Below, piece by piece: positions 9,301-20,400 of a stretch of 64,000 nucleotides of DNA. The position numbers were made by a program, and so were the translations under genes. Positions within the stretch are counted from its first letter, which is position 1; each line of letters starts with the position of its first letter. The notes under the pieces were generated by a model. That model had not been told where the DNA came from. It searched no databases and saw nothing but the letters and a program-made list of their open reading frames with translations. The DNA is from Liolophura sinensis (Eukaryota > Mollusca > Polyplacophora > Chitonida > Chitonidae): NCBI RefSeq assembly GCF_032854445.1, contig NC_088303.1, positions 15,817,501 through 15,881,500 of the forward strand. Direction: 5' to 3'.

Positions 9301-12145
9301 AACATTTCAACTTCCACTGCCGAAAACTAAACATTGTGACAACGTTTTAAGTTTTCACTTTAGTCAGAAATGTCTTTGTGCAGTCGGCTCCAATGTCTTA
9401 AGCGCGAAGGAAGTGTCATATACTTGGTGTTTTAAACATGAGTGGAATAATACCAGATTTTAAGCGTTGGTGGAGTGCCACACAAGGTGTCTGGATCATA
9501 CGGAAAGTGTCATATCTAAGTATGAAGTTAAAAATCATATACCTAGAGTCCGAAGTGAGATTGGAGTGTTACTCCCGGTACGAATGGAGTGTCATGTCTG
9601 ATGTTTTGAGAGTTTCACAAAAATGATACGGGTATTAATGAATATGAACAACTCTATATTTCATTGATAAAGGTAATGTACTTTTCCAATTAGTCAATAA
9701 TTTGTTCGTGTATTTAGTGATTTTGAATTTTTGCTAACCCATATGCGCCCATATCCTGTGTGGTCTACATTACAATGGTTGTCAGAATGAAGCATGTCTG
9801 CGTATATAATGCATGTACAGATATGACGCTCACAACCAATCACAGTTCAGTGATAAAGAGTCGACAGAATATACATGATGCAATACATTGTGAATGGTGA
9901 ATATATAGAAACTCAGGGTTATTCTGAGATATGATTATTTGATGGCTGCTCTTCTCTCTGTTGACAGTGCATATATGCACATGTGTAACGGAATTACTCT
10001 TTATGACCATGTCTTCAATATGTCAGGTGTAAATCATATCTAAAGACGTTCTATATGGACACCACAAAAATCAGGGGTCCTCGCTAGCTCCGACGGTTTA
10101 AGCGCAGGTTCGCTGTGACTGTCAGTCCCTTGACAACTGAGGTCAGGAGCTGAATCCAGTTCTCGCTCCTTCGGTCAGGCGGATTCATTTTCAGATACCT
10201 AGCGAAGGTGGCCTATAGCTATAGCTATATATGCAGTTTTGTTTGAACCAGCGTGGCACGCGCCGACATATTCCGGTACAGTCTAGCACAGTTGTCCTCG
10301 TCGCATGCCATAGGCCCTTGATCAATGACGTCGTGTGCCCGGATCCAGCAACCACGCGTTCGCTCGCGGCTTTACATCTGCATGAAGGTGTGTCAGGCAC
10401 CCGGCGAAAGGAGGTGGTTTTCCACGGAATTTGTCTGGTTAAACCATCATCAGATAAGTGAACACGTATGTATGTATGCATGTATGTATGCTTGGGATTT
10501 AATAATACTTCACAATTTTTAAGTCATATGACGACGAGCAATTATTAAGTGAGTGTACATATTACTGTGTCCTCTTATGGCAGGGCGAGTCCATGCCAGA
10601 GTGCTGCCGCTACTGGAGTATCATGCCTAAGACATTAGGCATGACACCCTACCCAGTCACATTATACTGACACCTAGCCAACCAGCCTATTTCCTTACTC
10701 TAACCTCTCAGTGCTGAGCGCCAAGCGAGGCAGCAACAAGTATTACTTTGAAAGTCTTTGGTATGGCCGGACCCGGGTTTGAGCCTGGGCCTCCCTATCA
10801 TGAGATAAATATGGGCATACATGTCGCAATATCGCCATGCAATTTTATTCATTTATTTGAAGCTGCATAACCGCGTACTCAATCATTTTTGATTTAAACG
10901 ATAGCGATCAGTTTGGCAGGTTACTAACGAACTCACCCACACACACGTGACCCACAAATATGCACACCATATTGGTGGAAGACAATCAACGGATGTGGTT
11001 ATCAACGGTTGTAAGACTGCAAGAAAGGCCACACGAGCGTCGTTAACCGATTATTGTCACCATGGTTATACAAACTACCTTGCTTATACATACCAAGTAG
11101 TCTAAACCCGCAACTCCTGTTGGAGACCACGAACATCCGGGCACTTCATGCACTCGTACGAGGTAGCCGCAGGCAGACGATGGGGTGAAAGAAAGAATTT
11201 CAGGGTATATTGAAATGAACAACATTGGGCGATATTCATAGAAGTACGAGTGATAACCAGAAATCAACAGAACAATGTGCACAAAATATACACATTGTGG
11301 ACGTTTACAACACTTGGTTTTAGACATATGAGTTTTGTATTACCTCCCATGTTATTTAGGCCATGGAGGTATACCTCCATGTTTAGGTAAATAAAACGAC
11401 AAATGCTTAGTCGCCGAAGCGATCTTAGGCTTAAGTCAAAATATCAAATCACTTTAAAATTATTGTTTCTGACGTAACAAGGTCAACATATTGCTTGACA
11501 ATGTGTACTAAATTCGGCTTAAGTTATTGCAAAACAAATTTCAGCCAATATAACGGGAAGGATCATAGTAAGCTTAATGATTAAAATTTTAACTTAAGTC
11601 TTAGATGGCTTCGTGCTCCTGAGCCAGACGTCCGTGGTCTCGAATGGATTGAAAGGGAAGCACCTTAACCACTTCACACCAGTGCGCTTCCCGCCATGCG
11701 ATTTGAAATTCCGCTGAAGGGGAGACAGCTGTCAACCTCGTTTAACGTTTTCTTCAAAAATAATTAATTTCCACCACCAGGGGACATAATAATTTTACTG
11801 GTTACTTTAAATTGTCAACAAAAACAAAAAAACATCATGACTGAAGAAAAAGAAGGTATACTCGTGTACCATTGTACGATCATGTATTTTTCTCCATTTG
11901 GTTTAGTTTATACCTCCGTCACTGACTGGAGAAATTACTTGCCGGCGATGACTCCTGATTGGACAGCTGACGCCTGGTCCGTCGGACATTGTGGACGGTC
12001 CTGCAGAGAGAAGAGTTGCTCGGTCTTCGTTTTCTGTTCCCCACCAACTCAGTGTCGAGGTTACAATACGGATTCTGTGTTAGGATCAACTGTGAAACGC
12101 AAGAAAGTCCATGGATGCGTCTCTTGGAAGGACCCAAACAAGTAA
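318..12145 (+). CDS. C-type lectin domain protein, 3' part, four exons
   Basis: Exons are 318-617, 7174-7338, 8912-8968 and 11907-12145. All three introns are GT-AG and phase 1, and the reading frame stays open across every junction to a TAA at 12143. Exon 1 carries the first half of a long-form C-type lectin domain (a [14 protein letters not shown] segment and a [10 protein letters not shown]...WRWSDG segment). Exon 2 carries the rest (DDVTFNHW, then conserved cysteines in CGLLCL, TICS and YLCQY). C-type lectins bind sugars or other ligands and are usually secreted or membrane-anchored; the usual WND calcium motif is not obvious, so sugar binding is uncertain. Exon 3 is a short Lys/Pro-rich linker. 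Exon 4 is a cysteine-rich tail ([17 protein letters not shown]), loosely PAN/apple-like; that label is tentative. The start codon and signal peptide lie left of the window. Lectin exons 1-2 are very secure; exons 3-4 rest on splice sites and phase. Confidence 0.85.
645..752 (-). mobile_element. SINE family A, 3' half
   Basis: Truncated copy with an AT-rich tail (TTTATTTATT), the GGTGTTTTACGCCGTACTCAAG core and GGAGGAAACCGGGCAGAGCC. The tRNA-related head is missing. It lies just inside lectin intron 1. Confidence 0.9.
880..1160. repeat. ~102-bp tandem repeat, nearly three units
   Basis: Units beginning near 880, 980 and 1083 share GATATACGATGTCCTGTTGTAG and GCATGGAGACTACACGTCTAG with few differences. 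The third unit is interrupted by the SINE at 1165 and resumes at about 1428 (TCATGTTACACATAT). Open frames across this block are products of the repeat, not genes. Confidence 0.9.
1165..1427 (-). mobile_element. SINE family A, full length
   Basis: Complete copy from AT-rich tail to tRNA-related head, with a B box (complement of GGACTTGAAC-like sequence, here mutated) and an A box in GCTAACCGACTGAGCCACGG. The target-site duplication TCATGTT (1158-1164 and 1428-1434) shows insertion into the third unit of the 102-bp tandem repeat. Confidence 0.92.
1428..1856. other. Intronic stretch, no feature seen
   Basis: After the end of the interrupted tandem-repeat unit I see only unremarkable intronic sequence up to the probable retrotransposon 5' terminus. 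The open frame here has no recognisable protein motif. Confidence 0.5.
2130..2831 (+). pseudogene. Retrotransposon gag remnant
   Basis: Longest open part 2235-2831. The segment around [20 protein letters not shown] followed by [19 protein letters not shown] matches the Retrotrans_gag helix pattern of Ty3/Gypsy capsid proteins. A frame break and a stop precede 2235, separating it from a plausible start at about 2127. No CCHC zinc knuckle is evident before the frame ends. Confidence 0.8.
2880..5320 (+). pseudogene. Retrotransposon pol remnant (RT, RNase H, integrase)
   Basis: RT blocks are recognisable at 2900-3130 ([16 protein letters not shown]), 3120-3300 ([24 protein letters not shown]) and 3310 (active-site region with one catalytic Asp replaced). 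The connection and RNase H region is at 3520-3990 ([29 protein letters not shown]; ending VTDHRP). The integrase core at 4640-4850 keeps [16 protein letters not shown], and a C-terminal part runs to about 5320. At least five frame changes or stops separate the blocks, so no functional product is possible. Confidence 0.88.
5991..6655. other. Intronic stretch, AT-rich
   Basis: May include the rest of the 3' LTR, but I could not align it to the 5' terminus. A C-rich patch (CGCATCCGCGTCCGCGTCCG, near 6251) is a short local repeat. No coding exon is evident. Confidence 0.4.
6656..6856. mobile_element. Foldback MITE, ~200 bp
   Basis: The ends are inverted repeats: TACTCCCTAAAAACGATTGT at 6656 against the complement of ACAGTTGTTTTTAGAGAGTA ending at 6856. 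Further internal inverted similarity exists (GCACATCCAC near 6688 against GTGGATGTGC near 6800), so much of the element can fold back. If the outermost TA on each side is a target duplication, this fits a Tc1/mariner-type non-autonomous element with CTCCCT/CTCTCT ends. It has no coding capacity. Confidence 0.75.
7590..8705. repeat. 26-bp minisatellite, roughly 42 units
   Basis: Long array of GGGGTGTCGGATTGTGGGAA-TAGCAG units, mostly 26 bp with occasional short units, lying in lectin intron 2. Units vary at a few positions (GCAGGG, GAAGGG, GGGTTG). The minus strand is open in all three frames across most of the array, giving long Pro/Ser/Thr-rich repeat translations. Because 26 is not a multiple of three, the reading rotates with each unit. 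I regard it as noncoding. Confidence 0.93.
8969..10200. other. Intronic stretch, no feature seen
   Basis: Lectin intron 3. Loosely repeated GGAGTGTCA-like words occur around 9060-9600, possibly a decayed tandem repeat. No exon-like open frame with splice sites was recognised. Confidence 0.4.
10220..10462 (+). mobile_element. Possible SINE-like repeat (fourth family)
   Basis: GC-rich block within otherwise AT-rich intron, containing GCATGAAGGTGTGTCAGGCA and GGTTTTCCACGGAATTTGTC. The wording resembles mollusc interspersed repeats I know, but there is no second copy in this window to confirm it. Both strands are open over the block, which is typical of repeat shadows. Confidence 0.35.
10500..10795 (-). 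mobile_element. SINE family B copy
   Basis: Family B is defined by comparison with 39095-39405, 45421-45520 and 51083-51310: CGAGTCCATGCC, CACCC(A)ACCCAGTCACATTA, TTTCCTTGCTCTAACCTCTCA and AGGCAGCAACAAGTA. It ends in a tRNA-like part with a B box (complement of GGGTTTGAGCC). Inside this copy TCATGCCTAA-GACA-TTAGGCATGA forms a perfect 10-bp hairpin (10621-10644) not shared with the other copies. Confidence 0.8.
10848..10985 (-). mobile_element. Decayed SINE tail (family C-like)
   Basis: TTTATTTGAAGCTGCATAAC, CGCGTACTCAATCATTTTTG and GGCAGGTTACTAACGAACTC follow the order of the family C copies at 16948 and 31160, but with many changes. Confidence 0.45.
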
Positions 12146-12244
12146 CGACGGAATTATTTTCCTATTACTGTACCAGAAGCCCAGAGATAAACTGTAAAGT
12201 TCTTTGCTCGCTAATTCTTCAAAATGATGATATATTTATTCCAT

Positions 12245-12250
12245 AATAAA
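12245..12250 (+). other. Poly(A) signal of the lectin gene
   Basis: AATAAA lies 100 bp after the TAA at 12143-12145, with a second overlapping candidate (AAATAAAC) about 12 bp further on. This supports 11907-12145 as the terminal coding exon. Confidence 0.65.
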
Positions 12251-13102
12251 GATGTATATAAATAAACAGGTCTTCTTCTAGTTCATCTCGGGTAATAAAT
12301 AGCCATGGCACAAAATTTCCGTGAAGAACCACTTAAAAATGTTGGACATTGTGGATGGGCCGACTATATACAAATAGACGTTTGTCTCAAAATAAATGTG
12401 TTTCAAAAGAAAAAAAATATGACACACACAAGGCGTGTGAATAACTGCTGGGATGCGGTCTCTGGGGAACAGGGAAAGAATGGGGAGGAATGGAATTACA
12501 TGGAAATGGAAAGGAATGATATTCGAACACGGCATAATTATATAGCAAGGCAAATACGCGAGAACATTACTGCTGCTATTGCTGTTTCTTCTTCATTTGT
12601 ATTCTGTAAGTCTATCTATACATGTAGTTCTGACTGTAAAGCAGTCATTTATGTATCGTATAGAAATACCGTCGCCGTATATAAGAGAAATTCCGCGCAG
12701 ACCCTCTATTCTACCCTGACAAGGAGATCAACATTCATTGATGACATTGACTATAAGAACACAAACGTCATCAATATTTAAGACTACAGCACAAAGAGCA
12801 TAACTAAGAGCAGCGAGGATCTTGTGAAAGTTGATAAATGGCCACACGTAACCGGGGAAATATGGCCTCTTTTTTAATTTACCGGAGTTAACGTTTAAAG
12901 AGTAGGAAGTTGCCCGCCTCCTAGCACCATGACTTTAGTAGAATTAGGTAAAAAAAAATGCAGTGATGTTCACTGCAATACATTGGACGACACGTCTTGA
13001 AGACGCGTGCATTTGGTTTATTCAATGTGCTCAATTCAAAACCCAGTCGTGTTTGTGACCATAGTCATCCAGATCAAACAGTTTCATTGACATCAGTTAT
13101 AA
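12251..13102. other. Spacer between lectin gene and minus-strand exon
   Basis: A 158-codon plus-strand frame (12305-12781) starts in a good ATG context, but its composition shows no domain, signal or splice logic. It lies downstream of the poly(A) signal, so I do not call it a gene. GGACATTGTGGATGGGCC near 12343 resembles GGACATTGTGGACGGTCC in lectin exon 4. Confidence 0.4.
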
Positions 13103-13327
13103 TCACTCGATCGCTGTCGTTGCTGCTCCAGGCCTTTGGCTTGCGGAGTAGAATTCTTTAGACAAGGTGACGGGAATCTCATGGTAGGATTCGAAAGCAA
13201 ATAACTGGCTTGATCTCAACTTGAGCAGTGCAGCTTCAACACCAAGGTGTTCATAACCCAGCTGGCGAGTCAGCTTGAAAATACCATAGAAATGGTTTGT
13301 CTGCTCCTCGCCAGACCTGCACGTTAA
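13103..13327 (-). CDS. Possible terminal coding exon, unidentified protein
   Basis: A 74-codon frame ending in TGA, directly preceded by a good acceptor (TATCTTATGCAG). The translation has balanced, protein-like composition (for example LTRQLGYEHLGVEAALLKL, then YHEIPVTLSKEFYSASQRPG) and suggests an alpha-helical C-terminus. I do not recognise the family. No upstream partner exon was found between 13.4 and 17.4 kb, so it could also be a chance frame or a pseudogene piece. A minus-strand gene here would lie downstream of HINFP. Confidence 0.4.
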   Translation of the reverse strand, partial: LTCRSGEEQTNHFYGIFKLTRQLGYEHLGVEAALLKLRSSQLFAFESYHEIPVTLSKEFYSASQRPGAATTAIE

Positions 13328-13809
13328 CTGCATAAGATAATGAGTGAACATATAAACAAAACACGAGATTTCTTTGTCACATATGTGCTCTTCTTTTTAT
13401 CAAAACAGATAACTCTGCAAATGTAAGGAATGAATTCACCAATACATAACACTGGTTATAAAATCTGAACAAGATAATACTAACGTTGACTTCAAATTCC
13501 AAGAACAATACCAACAAAATTACCCAGAGAAATTTCTTTTTCTGATCTTGAAATTTCACAAAAAAACTTAATTTTTGCCACTACTTTTGAGCCAACGTAA
13601 CATTTTGAAAAATGCCCCGATAAACTGCACACAAGTTCGACTTCTTTCTTCCCGTGATTTCATGACATATATGTCCAAAGTTAAATGTCAATACTACCTT
13701 TTAAGTCAACCGATTCAAATTTGGTCTGCTGGCAGTATTATTAATTTATTTTACTGTCCCTTTTTTAACATATACCGTGGCAGTATGTAGGTGGAGGACA
13801 CCAGAGCTA

Positions 13810-13850
13810 TAGTCCATGGGCCAGACATGATATTGGTACCACCTTAGGTG
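13810..13850 (+). repeat. Left arm of an inverted-repeat pair
   Basis: TAGTCCATGGGCCA followed after 9 bp by TTGGTACCACC. The same two words occur in the same order on the opposite strand at 15861-15912. Together they may be the ends of a decayed DNA transposon of about 2.1 kb. Confidence 0.55.
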
Positions 13851-15857
13851 TGATACTAACATGTTTATACGGTCAGTGGAAGTAAAACAAGATATGATAG
13901 CCTTCTGAAATGGTAGCTTTATCACATTTTCATAAAATGAAAAATCACCTTATAAGGCGTTGCGCAAATTACAAAAAGCCAGAGAAACGACAATATATCG
14001 AGTTAATAACTTAGCAAGACCAGTTAAAGAGGGTGATTTGTATCATTTATGACGCAAAGGAAATTTACCAGTTTAGATTCTGTCTATATTTCATGTACGC
14101 TATTAGCTGAATATTCCGTTGATCTGTACATTTACATGTAAGATTTGCTCGCTTTTCCGCTGGGTTGACAACAGTTTATATGCCCAGCTGTGTACCTCTT
14201 TCATTTACACCCATTCTTACGGTGAGTTTAGATTGGCTCAGGTAAGTAAACGCTCGTGTTATTGTGTGATTTCCTTACCTGTGATCTTTAAGTCTGAAAA
14301 CTACTATGTCCGAGCAAACCTTTGATCAGATTTTTTTGACTTTCCATCAAAACTGCAAATTGAAAATTCCGCCCAACACTGAGATTAAGGACTAAATTAT
14401 TCCGTAATACTATTTGCAGAGTGTAAATGTCTACTTACACTGTCTACTGTCTTTCTTTTTTAATTTAACCTGTATGTAGTAAGTTGTCTTTGAAGCGCTA
14501 GATACTGGAGTGGCCTTTTCTGACCATATTGTAAATAGTTGCGTCACATAAGGTTTTTGCCTGCTGATAAATGCAGACTGCCAGACTACTACACTAAAAG
14601 TGCGCATACATACTTCTGTAGAGCCATAAATGCACTAACGTAATAAATATATCATTCCTTGATGAAGACACTACTATGGAAATGGAGCAGCCAGGTATCA
14701 TTCATTGTTTTTGATGACTCTGAATCCTTGGTAGCGGGAGAAGATTAGGTTCGTGGAACATTCTACAACGAGCGGTTGAGATCAGGCAACACGGGTAAAT
14801 TTCAAAAATATATCATGACTGCTTGTTCAGTAGCATTTTCACCATGACAAAAACTTGACTGTATTATCCAAAGGTGCTTGTGATTAACCTGTAACTATCA
14901 CTTGTAGATTTTCTAGCGATACACCAATTACTTCCAGAGCGTTTCACCCAAAACGTTGTTTGATACTCTCTCCCAGCAGTAAAGTAGACGAACATGTTTC
15001 AAGGATTTTCATGCAGATGCAGTTGTTCTCTAATGGACGAAAACAAACTAGCCTTCTATCCAGTTTGCTAAGCTTGGTGCAGATGGTAACATACTTTGAA
15101 CAGCAATCCAAAAACTTGACCAAAGAATCTCTGCGCGACACAAGACGGACCTAGATGCTATAGTCCTGCATTAGAAGTTGTAAATTGTACACAAACGGGA
15201 GTCTTCCCCCAGAAATAGTAATGTTAATCCACAATCATTCATTTATTCCCCTAGAAACAGTGCAAGTGACGAACAGAAACAGACTGTAGGAGATAATGAA
15301 AACGTACAATGAAAAACTCTTCTCATAAGGAATGTTGTCCTAAATCAAAAAGTGTCACGCTTGCCAGATTTAACACCAAGGTCAAAACGTTAAAGCCGCC
15401 ATGCAATCAAGACATCAAATTAAGGAGCACGATTCTGATTAAATATCCATGGCACCCGTGACAGATAAATCAGAGTGTGCATGTTTCTCTCAAAGAATCA
15501 AAAGTTCTTGCAGAAAACTGCTGATGTAGTTCTTCTCACTCCTGCAGCTCACCCATCTCTCAACCCAAAGAGGGCTAAAATGTCATCTGTCATCAACAAA
15601 TATGCCATTATGTTTGAGAAGTTTAGCTTGAATAAGTGAAGGAAGTATTCCTAAAGGTAAACATTCTGCTGCTGAGTTGATTTGTTGGTTTAAATAGCGT
15701 GTCATGGTATGACTGTTAGCAATATACCAGTTAGCACACTGAACAATTAGCATGTATATTAAAGGGGGCATAACCCATACAAAGCTACCAATCTGCGAGG
15801 GCTATCATACCAAAACATGAACGAAAGACATGTACCAACTTAAAAATAGAAAGGATT
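13851..15857. other. Interior of inverted-repeat pair, unassigned
   Basis: No clear transposase. Two minus-strand stretches look weakly protein-like: 15583-15738 (acceptor TTGTTCAG, then CANWYIANSHTMTRYLNQQ and a run ending in TGA) and 14944-15141. They are separated by stops and match nothing I recognise. Confidence 0.3.
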
Positions 15858-15912
15858 TGGCCACCCTGGGTGGTACCAATGCGTGAAATTTTGGCTCTTG
15901 GCCCATGGACTA
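15858..15912 (-). repeat. Right arm of the inverted-repeat pair
   Basis: Complement reads TAGTCCATGGGCCAA, then an 18-bp spacer, then TTGGTACCACCCAGGGTGG, mirroring 13810-13850. Confidence 0.55.
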
Positions 15913-16947
15913 CTAGTCGTATTTTGTAATAATATTACACTGCACTCAAACAGTAAACAATTAGTATTTTATCAACACAATAACACAAGCAGCATATGAT
16001 ATTCTTTTCTTTAAATTGGCCAATCAGCTTACAAGAAACCTTTTTCAAATGAAGACATTTGTTTCGCATAAGTGACCATATATCACAATGACAATGTTCA
16101 CAGTGACCAAGTATCACACTGATCATGTAACACAGTGACAGAGTACCACAATGATCAAGTATCATGGTGACAATGTATCACAGTGGCATGCTGCCATGGA
16201 TACTCTTGAAATGGAACATAACACCACCATCCAAAGGCTGACAGTGGTACATGTAGGACATAACCATTTTTAGATTACCCAATTCTCATAATTATTCGCT
16301 ATCTGAACGAAACTTTACTTCAGCACTCCTCAGGGGAACAAATGCTTTACAACAGCAGAAGAAATCTCCACAATTCTTTTGTAAATGATTATGCACCATG
16401 ATGGATAGTTTTTCTCTCATGTGCAGTCAAGAATAATGAATTAAGTCCAGCACATTTCTCACTTTGCCACTCATATTTAAACAAAACCCCTCCTTTCCAC
16501 TAAGCTTTGTTGGTTTAACCGAAAGTTGAAAATTATGCACACCATTTCCATCAACTTTTGAAATGTACACAACTGTGCCAACAAACATTTGTCAAGGGAA
16601 ACCTTTCCTGCCTAAAGCAATTTGACCTTAGCTCTGCAGTCTATTGTTCATTCCTGCCTTTTTAATTACACTTTGTCAGCCAACTGGTAAGCTATAGACC
16701 TTTCTGAACTGTCAACCAAGAACACGCAACTGATCAATCATAATTAATCAGTATTGTTGCAAATAGGTCAACCGGATGTCCCACACATTGGTTACAAATG
16801 CTCAATCTTTCTATGACGTGAAAAGTAACGCTGTCACGAGAAGGGGTGGTGGGACATCAGATGTCTTGGATTCATCCATTATTAATGCACTGGACTTGAA
16901 CAATTCGGTTTGGATTTAACTGGCCACAGTACTGGGAAAGGTACACC
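15913..16947. other. Unassigned AT-rich stretch
   Basis: Contains a short degenerate repeat of AGTGACCA/GTATCACAGTGA words at 16070-16185. No gene recognised. Confidence 0.4.
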
Positions 16948-17105
16948 ATGTTGATTGTTATTTAGCGCTTTACTCAAGAATTTTTGACTTGTATCATGGT
17001 GGTCAGGTTTATGGGTGGAAAAAAACTTGAGTACCAAGGATAAACCATCTGATAAACTTTGACATTTCTGACGTACAGACTTGCTCACCGTTTATAACTG
17101 GTCAT
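16948..17105 (-). mobile_element. SINE family C, 3' part
   Basis: TTGATTGTTATTTAGCGCTT, TACTCAAGAATTTTTGACTT and ATGGTGGTCAGGTTTATGGG, then AACTTTGACATTTCTGACGT. Same order as in the copies at 26505 and 31160; the tRNA-like head is missing. Confidence 0.6.
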
Positions 17106-17400
17106 CAATGATAGTAAAATTGTGTGGACTGATGCCCTTGACAACTTATGGCCACCAAGGTTCCTATTCCTATGAACTGTGAAAGCTGGCATCTCCACAA
17201 ATTCCCTGTCCAAGGAGGGAAATGAACCCACAACCGATGCATTGCACACCTTAATCAGCTCTCTACATTACGCACTTCTTAACCCTCTGTGCTTCCCATG
17301 CTTTCCTTCCTTCCAGACAGTTACAAGACATTACTGTCTAGATCTGGTGATCTATGAAGATCAAAGCTTGGGATTACCAACAGCTCTACTTTCGGGTTGG

Positions 17401-17406
17401 TTTATT
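17401..17406 (-). other. Poly(A) signal of HINFP
   Basis: TTTATT on the plus strand gives AATAAA on the gene strand, 73 bp beyond the TAG at 17479-17481. It is the first canonical signal downstream. Confidence 0.6.
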
Positions 17407-17478
17407 GTGGTGTGAACACATCAGCCTCACTCACAACTAGGTTCACATGAAAGGCCCGTTAACTACTCAGGAGTTCTG

Positions 17479-20400
17479 CTACCTAGAAGTGCCCAGACTC
17501 TGGACTGGAGTTCTCCGACTGTCTCTAGATTTAGACTTCTGCAGTCGGAATATATCAGCCTCTCCTCCTTCCATGCCCTCGTCTTCAGCCCCCTCCGTGC
17601 CATCCCGCCCACTCTCTTCTGAGACCACCTCCATGGAGGCACTGCATAGCACAAAGCCACGAGACTGATTCCCTTCGGGCACAAACTGAGAGGGCACATG
17701 GTAACATACAGATTGGCCTGGCCCTGGGGCACTGAATGTATACACTTCACCACCCTCAGGAGAGTGGTCCATGTGTTCCAAGGTGATGATATGAGGTGTC
17801 CCTGCCTCTTGGTTACAATCTGTCTGACTAATACTGACTAAATTAGGCACTACATGACAGTGGACTGCTGCTTGTGTAGAACTCAAATTACTGACAGACA
17901 CCTGACTGGTACTTTTCATAATTTGTTGACTAGCTTCCTGCAATGTAACTTGACTGGTACCTTGACATAACGGCTCATCACTATTGGGTTGAGAGATCTC
18001 AGGTCTGGGTAAAATCATCTGGTAAGTCTTGGTTGTACTTGATGGGCCATGTAACGCCACATCACCTAACATTTGCAGATTGTAGGCCATATTGTCTGTG
18101 TCAGTACTCTCACTGCTGACTGATTTGTATGTGTCAGAAGCTGTGGCCATGTTGGAGGTCAAATGATCTGTTGCCAATGCCTGCTGCTGGACATTGGATG
18201 AGGAATCTGTTTTCTGAGCAGGTGCCACATTTTCCTGATTCTGCTCTGGCTGATTAGCAGACGAACTGGAGGAGGAATCATTCACCATCTGATCCATTAA
18301 TTCCACACTCTCATAGCGCACAGTCTGCAGCCTAAGGAACCCATCCTCATTAGGCTTGTACCTGAGAACAAGGTGGAGATATTTAGTATTATGAGTGATG
18401 TTTTTCAGGTTGTACTAAAGAAAGTGTGTTTATTTGATTGATTGGTGTTTCACAGAGTACTCAAGAATATTTCACTTATATGCTGGAAACTGGACACCCA
18501 CCATAATGCCATGACCATCCACATGTTGCTTGCAGAGTAATATAAGCAATATAGGCAAGAGTACACCACTCCACTGGACAGGTACCTGACAAATCTCCTC
18601 ACCCAACGCTGCGCAGGAACCAGCTAGAGTTGGATTCGAGCTTGTGACCTCACTGGTCATTGAAACAACTGCCCTAAACTTTAATATGAAATAGGAAACT
18701 ATACACATGTATTCACATGCATGCTGCTTAATTCACAAAGCAATTTTACACTTTTTGTCTAAATCAGTAAATGCTGAATTCATATTACATTATCAGTCCT
18801 GAGTTCCAATATTCAAAACATTGCAGTTATCAAATGTCTTAGGCTGCTTTGTGAAAGCCCACACTGAGCTGACCAATTTTAGGAATAGCCCATCTGACAT
18901 GAACTCACCTGAATCTGGAGTGTCCTGAAGGCCACTTAAACTTGTGTAATCGCTTGAGGTGCAGAGTCAGATGATGTCCCCTGGTAAACACGCTGTTACA
19001 AACATGGCAGGCATAACGGGCCGGTTCTAAACCCTGAAAACACAACGCCCTAAAGCTTTAAACTGTGTCTTTCCAAAAGTTCATCAGTCGTAACACTTCA
19101 TTTTTTTTTTCAACTTCTATGACGGAAAAACTTAGAGATAGACAATCTAACATCTGCAAAAGAAAAGAAAAAACACAAGGCCTATGTAACCTGGCTGAAG
19201 AAAAGTTTATCTTGATTTCTACTATGCAGTTGGCTGTAAAAATACTTGAAAAGGCTGACCCTTCAGCCCTGGAGCTACATATACCTATATTTTTTTTCTA
19301 GTCCTACATGTATGTATGCTGAACTGTACATACTTACACACACAAAGAAAAACTCAACTGAAAACTTTGATTATGCTGATATTTGCTTACATGTATACAC
19401 AAATTGTGGACCTTAAAGAGGCATACTATTCCAATCATCAAGTATGTAGCTGCTATAACAATATACTAGGACATAAAATTCACTTACATTATAGACCACA
19501 GAAATGCCTACACATCTCAGAATCTGTAAACAACAAACCTGATGCTCCTTAGTAAAATGATGTGATAGGCTCTGATAGCTTCTGGTTTGAAACTTGCAGG
19601 CTGTCATGTGACACTGAAACGTCTTCATGACTGTGTGAGTGTCAATGTGCTTGCGGAGATCATGTGAGGATTTACAACTGTAAAAGGACAAAACAAATTA
19701 GGTCAAAGATTGCAGACCAAAAACACAAAGCTCTGCCAACTGAAAACCCTTGCTTCTTAAGCTGCCCATCACACAAAGGTCCACCAATCATAAAACACAT
19801 GACCCAATGCCCTATGAAATGTTTTGGTTTTAAACAAAACAGGAGTCTGATACACTAAGTCAAATGCAAGTCAAGCTGGTAAAAAAACTGATCCACCGAG
19901 GAATTCATTTATAAAATTTAATAAAGTTGGTTCAATAGTTTTGGAGGTACTGTGTCAATAAAGTGAACATTGCTTTAAAAGGAAATAACTTACTTTTGAT
20001 AAGCTTTTGGACATAAATCATTTACGTGATATCCAGATTTTTAAGTAATGGACAAAAGGAAAGACACTATGACCATAATACACTTTGCAAAAAGTTACAC
20101 AAACGTGAGACATGAGTCTAACCCAGATGTTATAATGGTAATATTTAGGGGTAATGGAGTTGAACGTGGTGCTCCAAATTTTTTACTTTGTATGATAACA
20201 GTCCAGTCTATGGGTAGAGAAAACTGCAGTTCAAGGGCAATGAAGTTTAAAGATGAACTACTAAAATGTTTACCATTTGGTGCTATTTTTGTTTTTTGTT
20301 AAATTTCATCAGTTTATGTTTTGTGATTATTGCATGTTTATTTATTTTATTCATTATTTTTTTTTTTCAGTTGCAGGGCCTGTAGTACGGAATAACACTA

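Noticed and set aside
12305..12781. 158-codon plus-strand frame as a gene
   Set aside because: It lies after the lectin poly(A) signal and has no domain, signal peptide or conserved composition; kept only as a note.
14944..15154. Overlapping frames on both strands of 64-65 codons
   Set aside because: Neither strand gives a recognisable protein or splice-compatible exon; probably chance or an old transposon.
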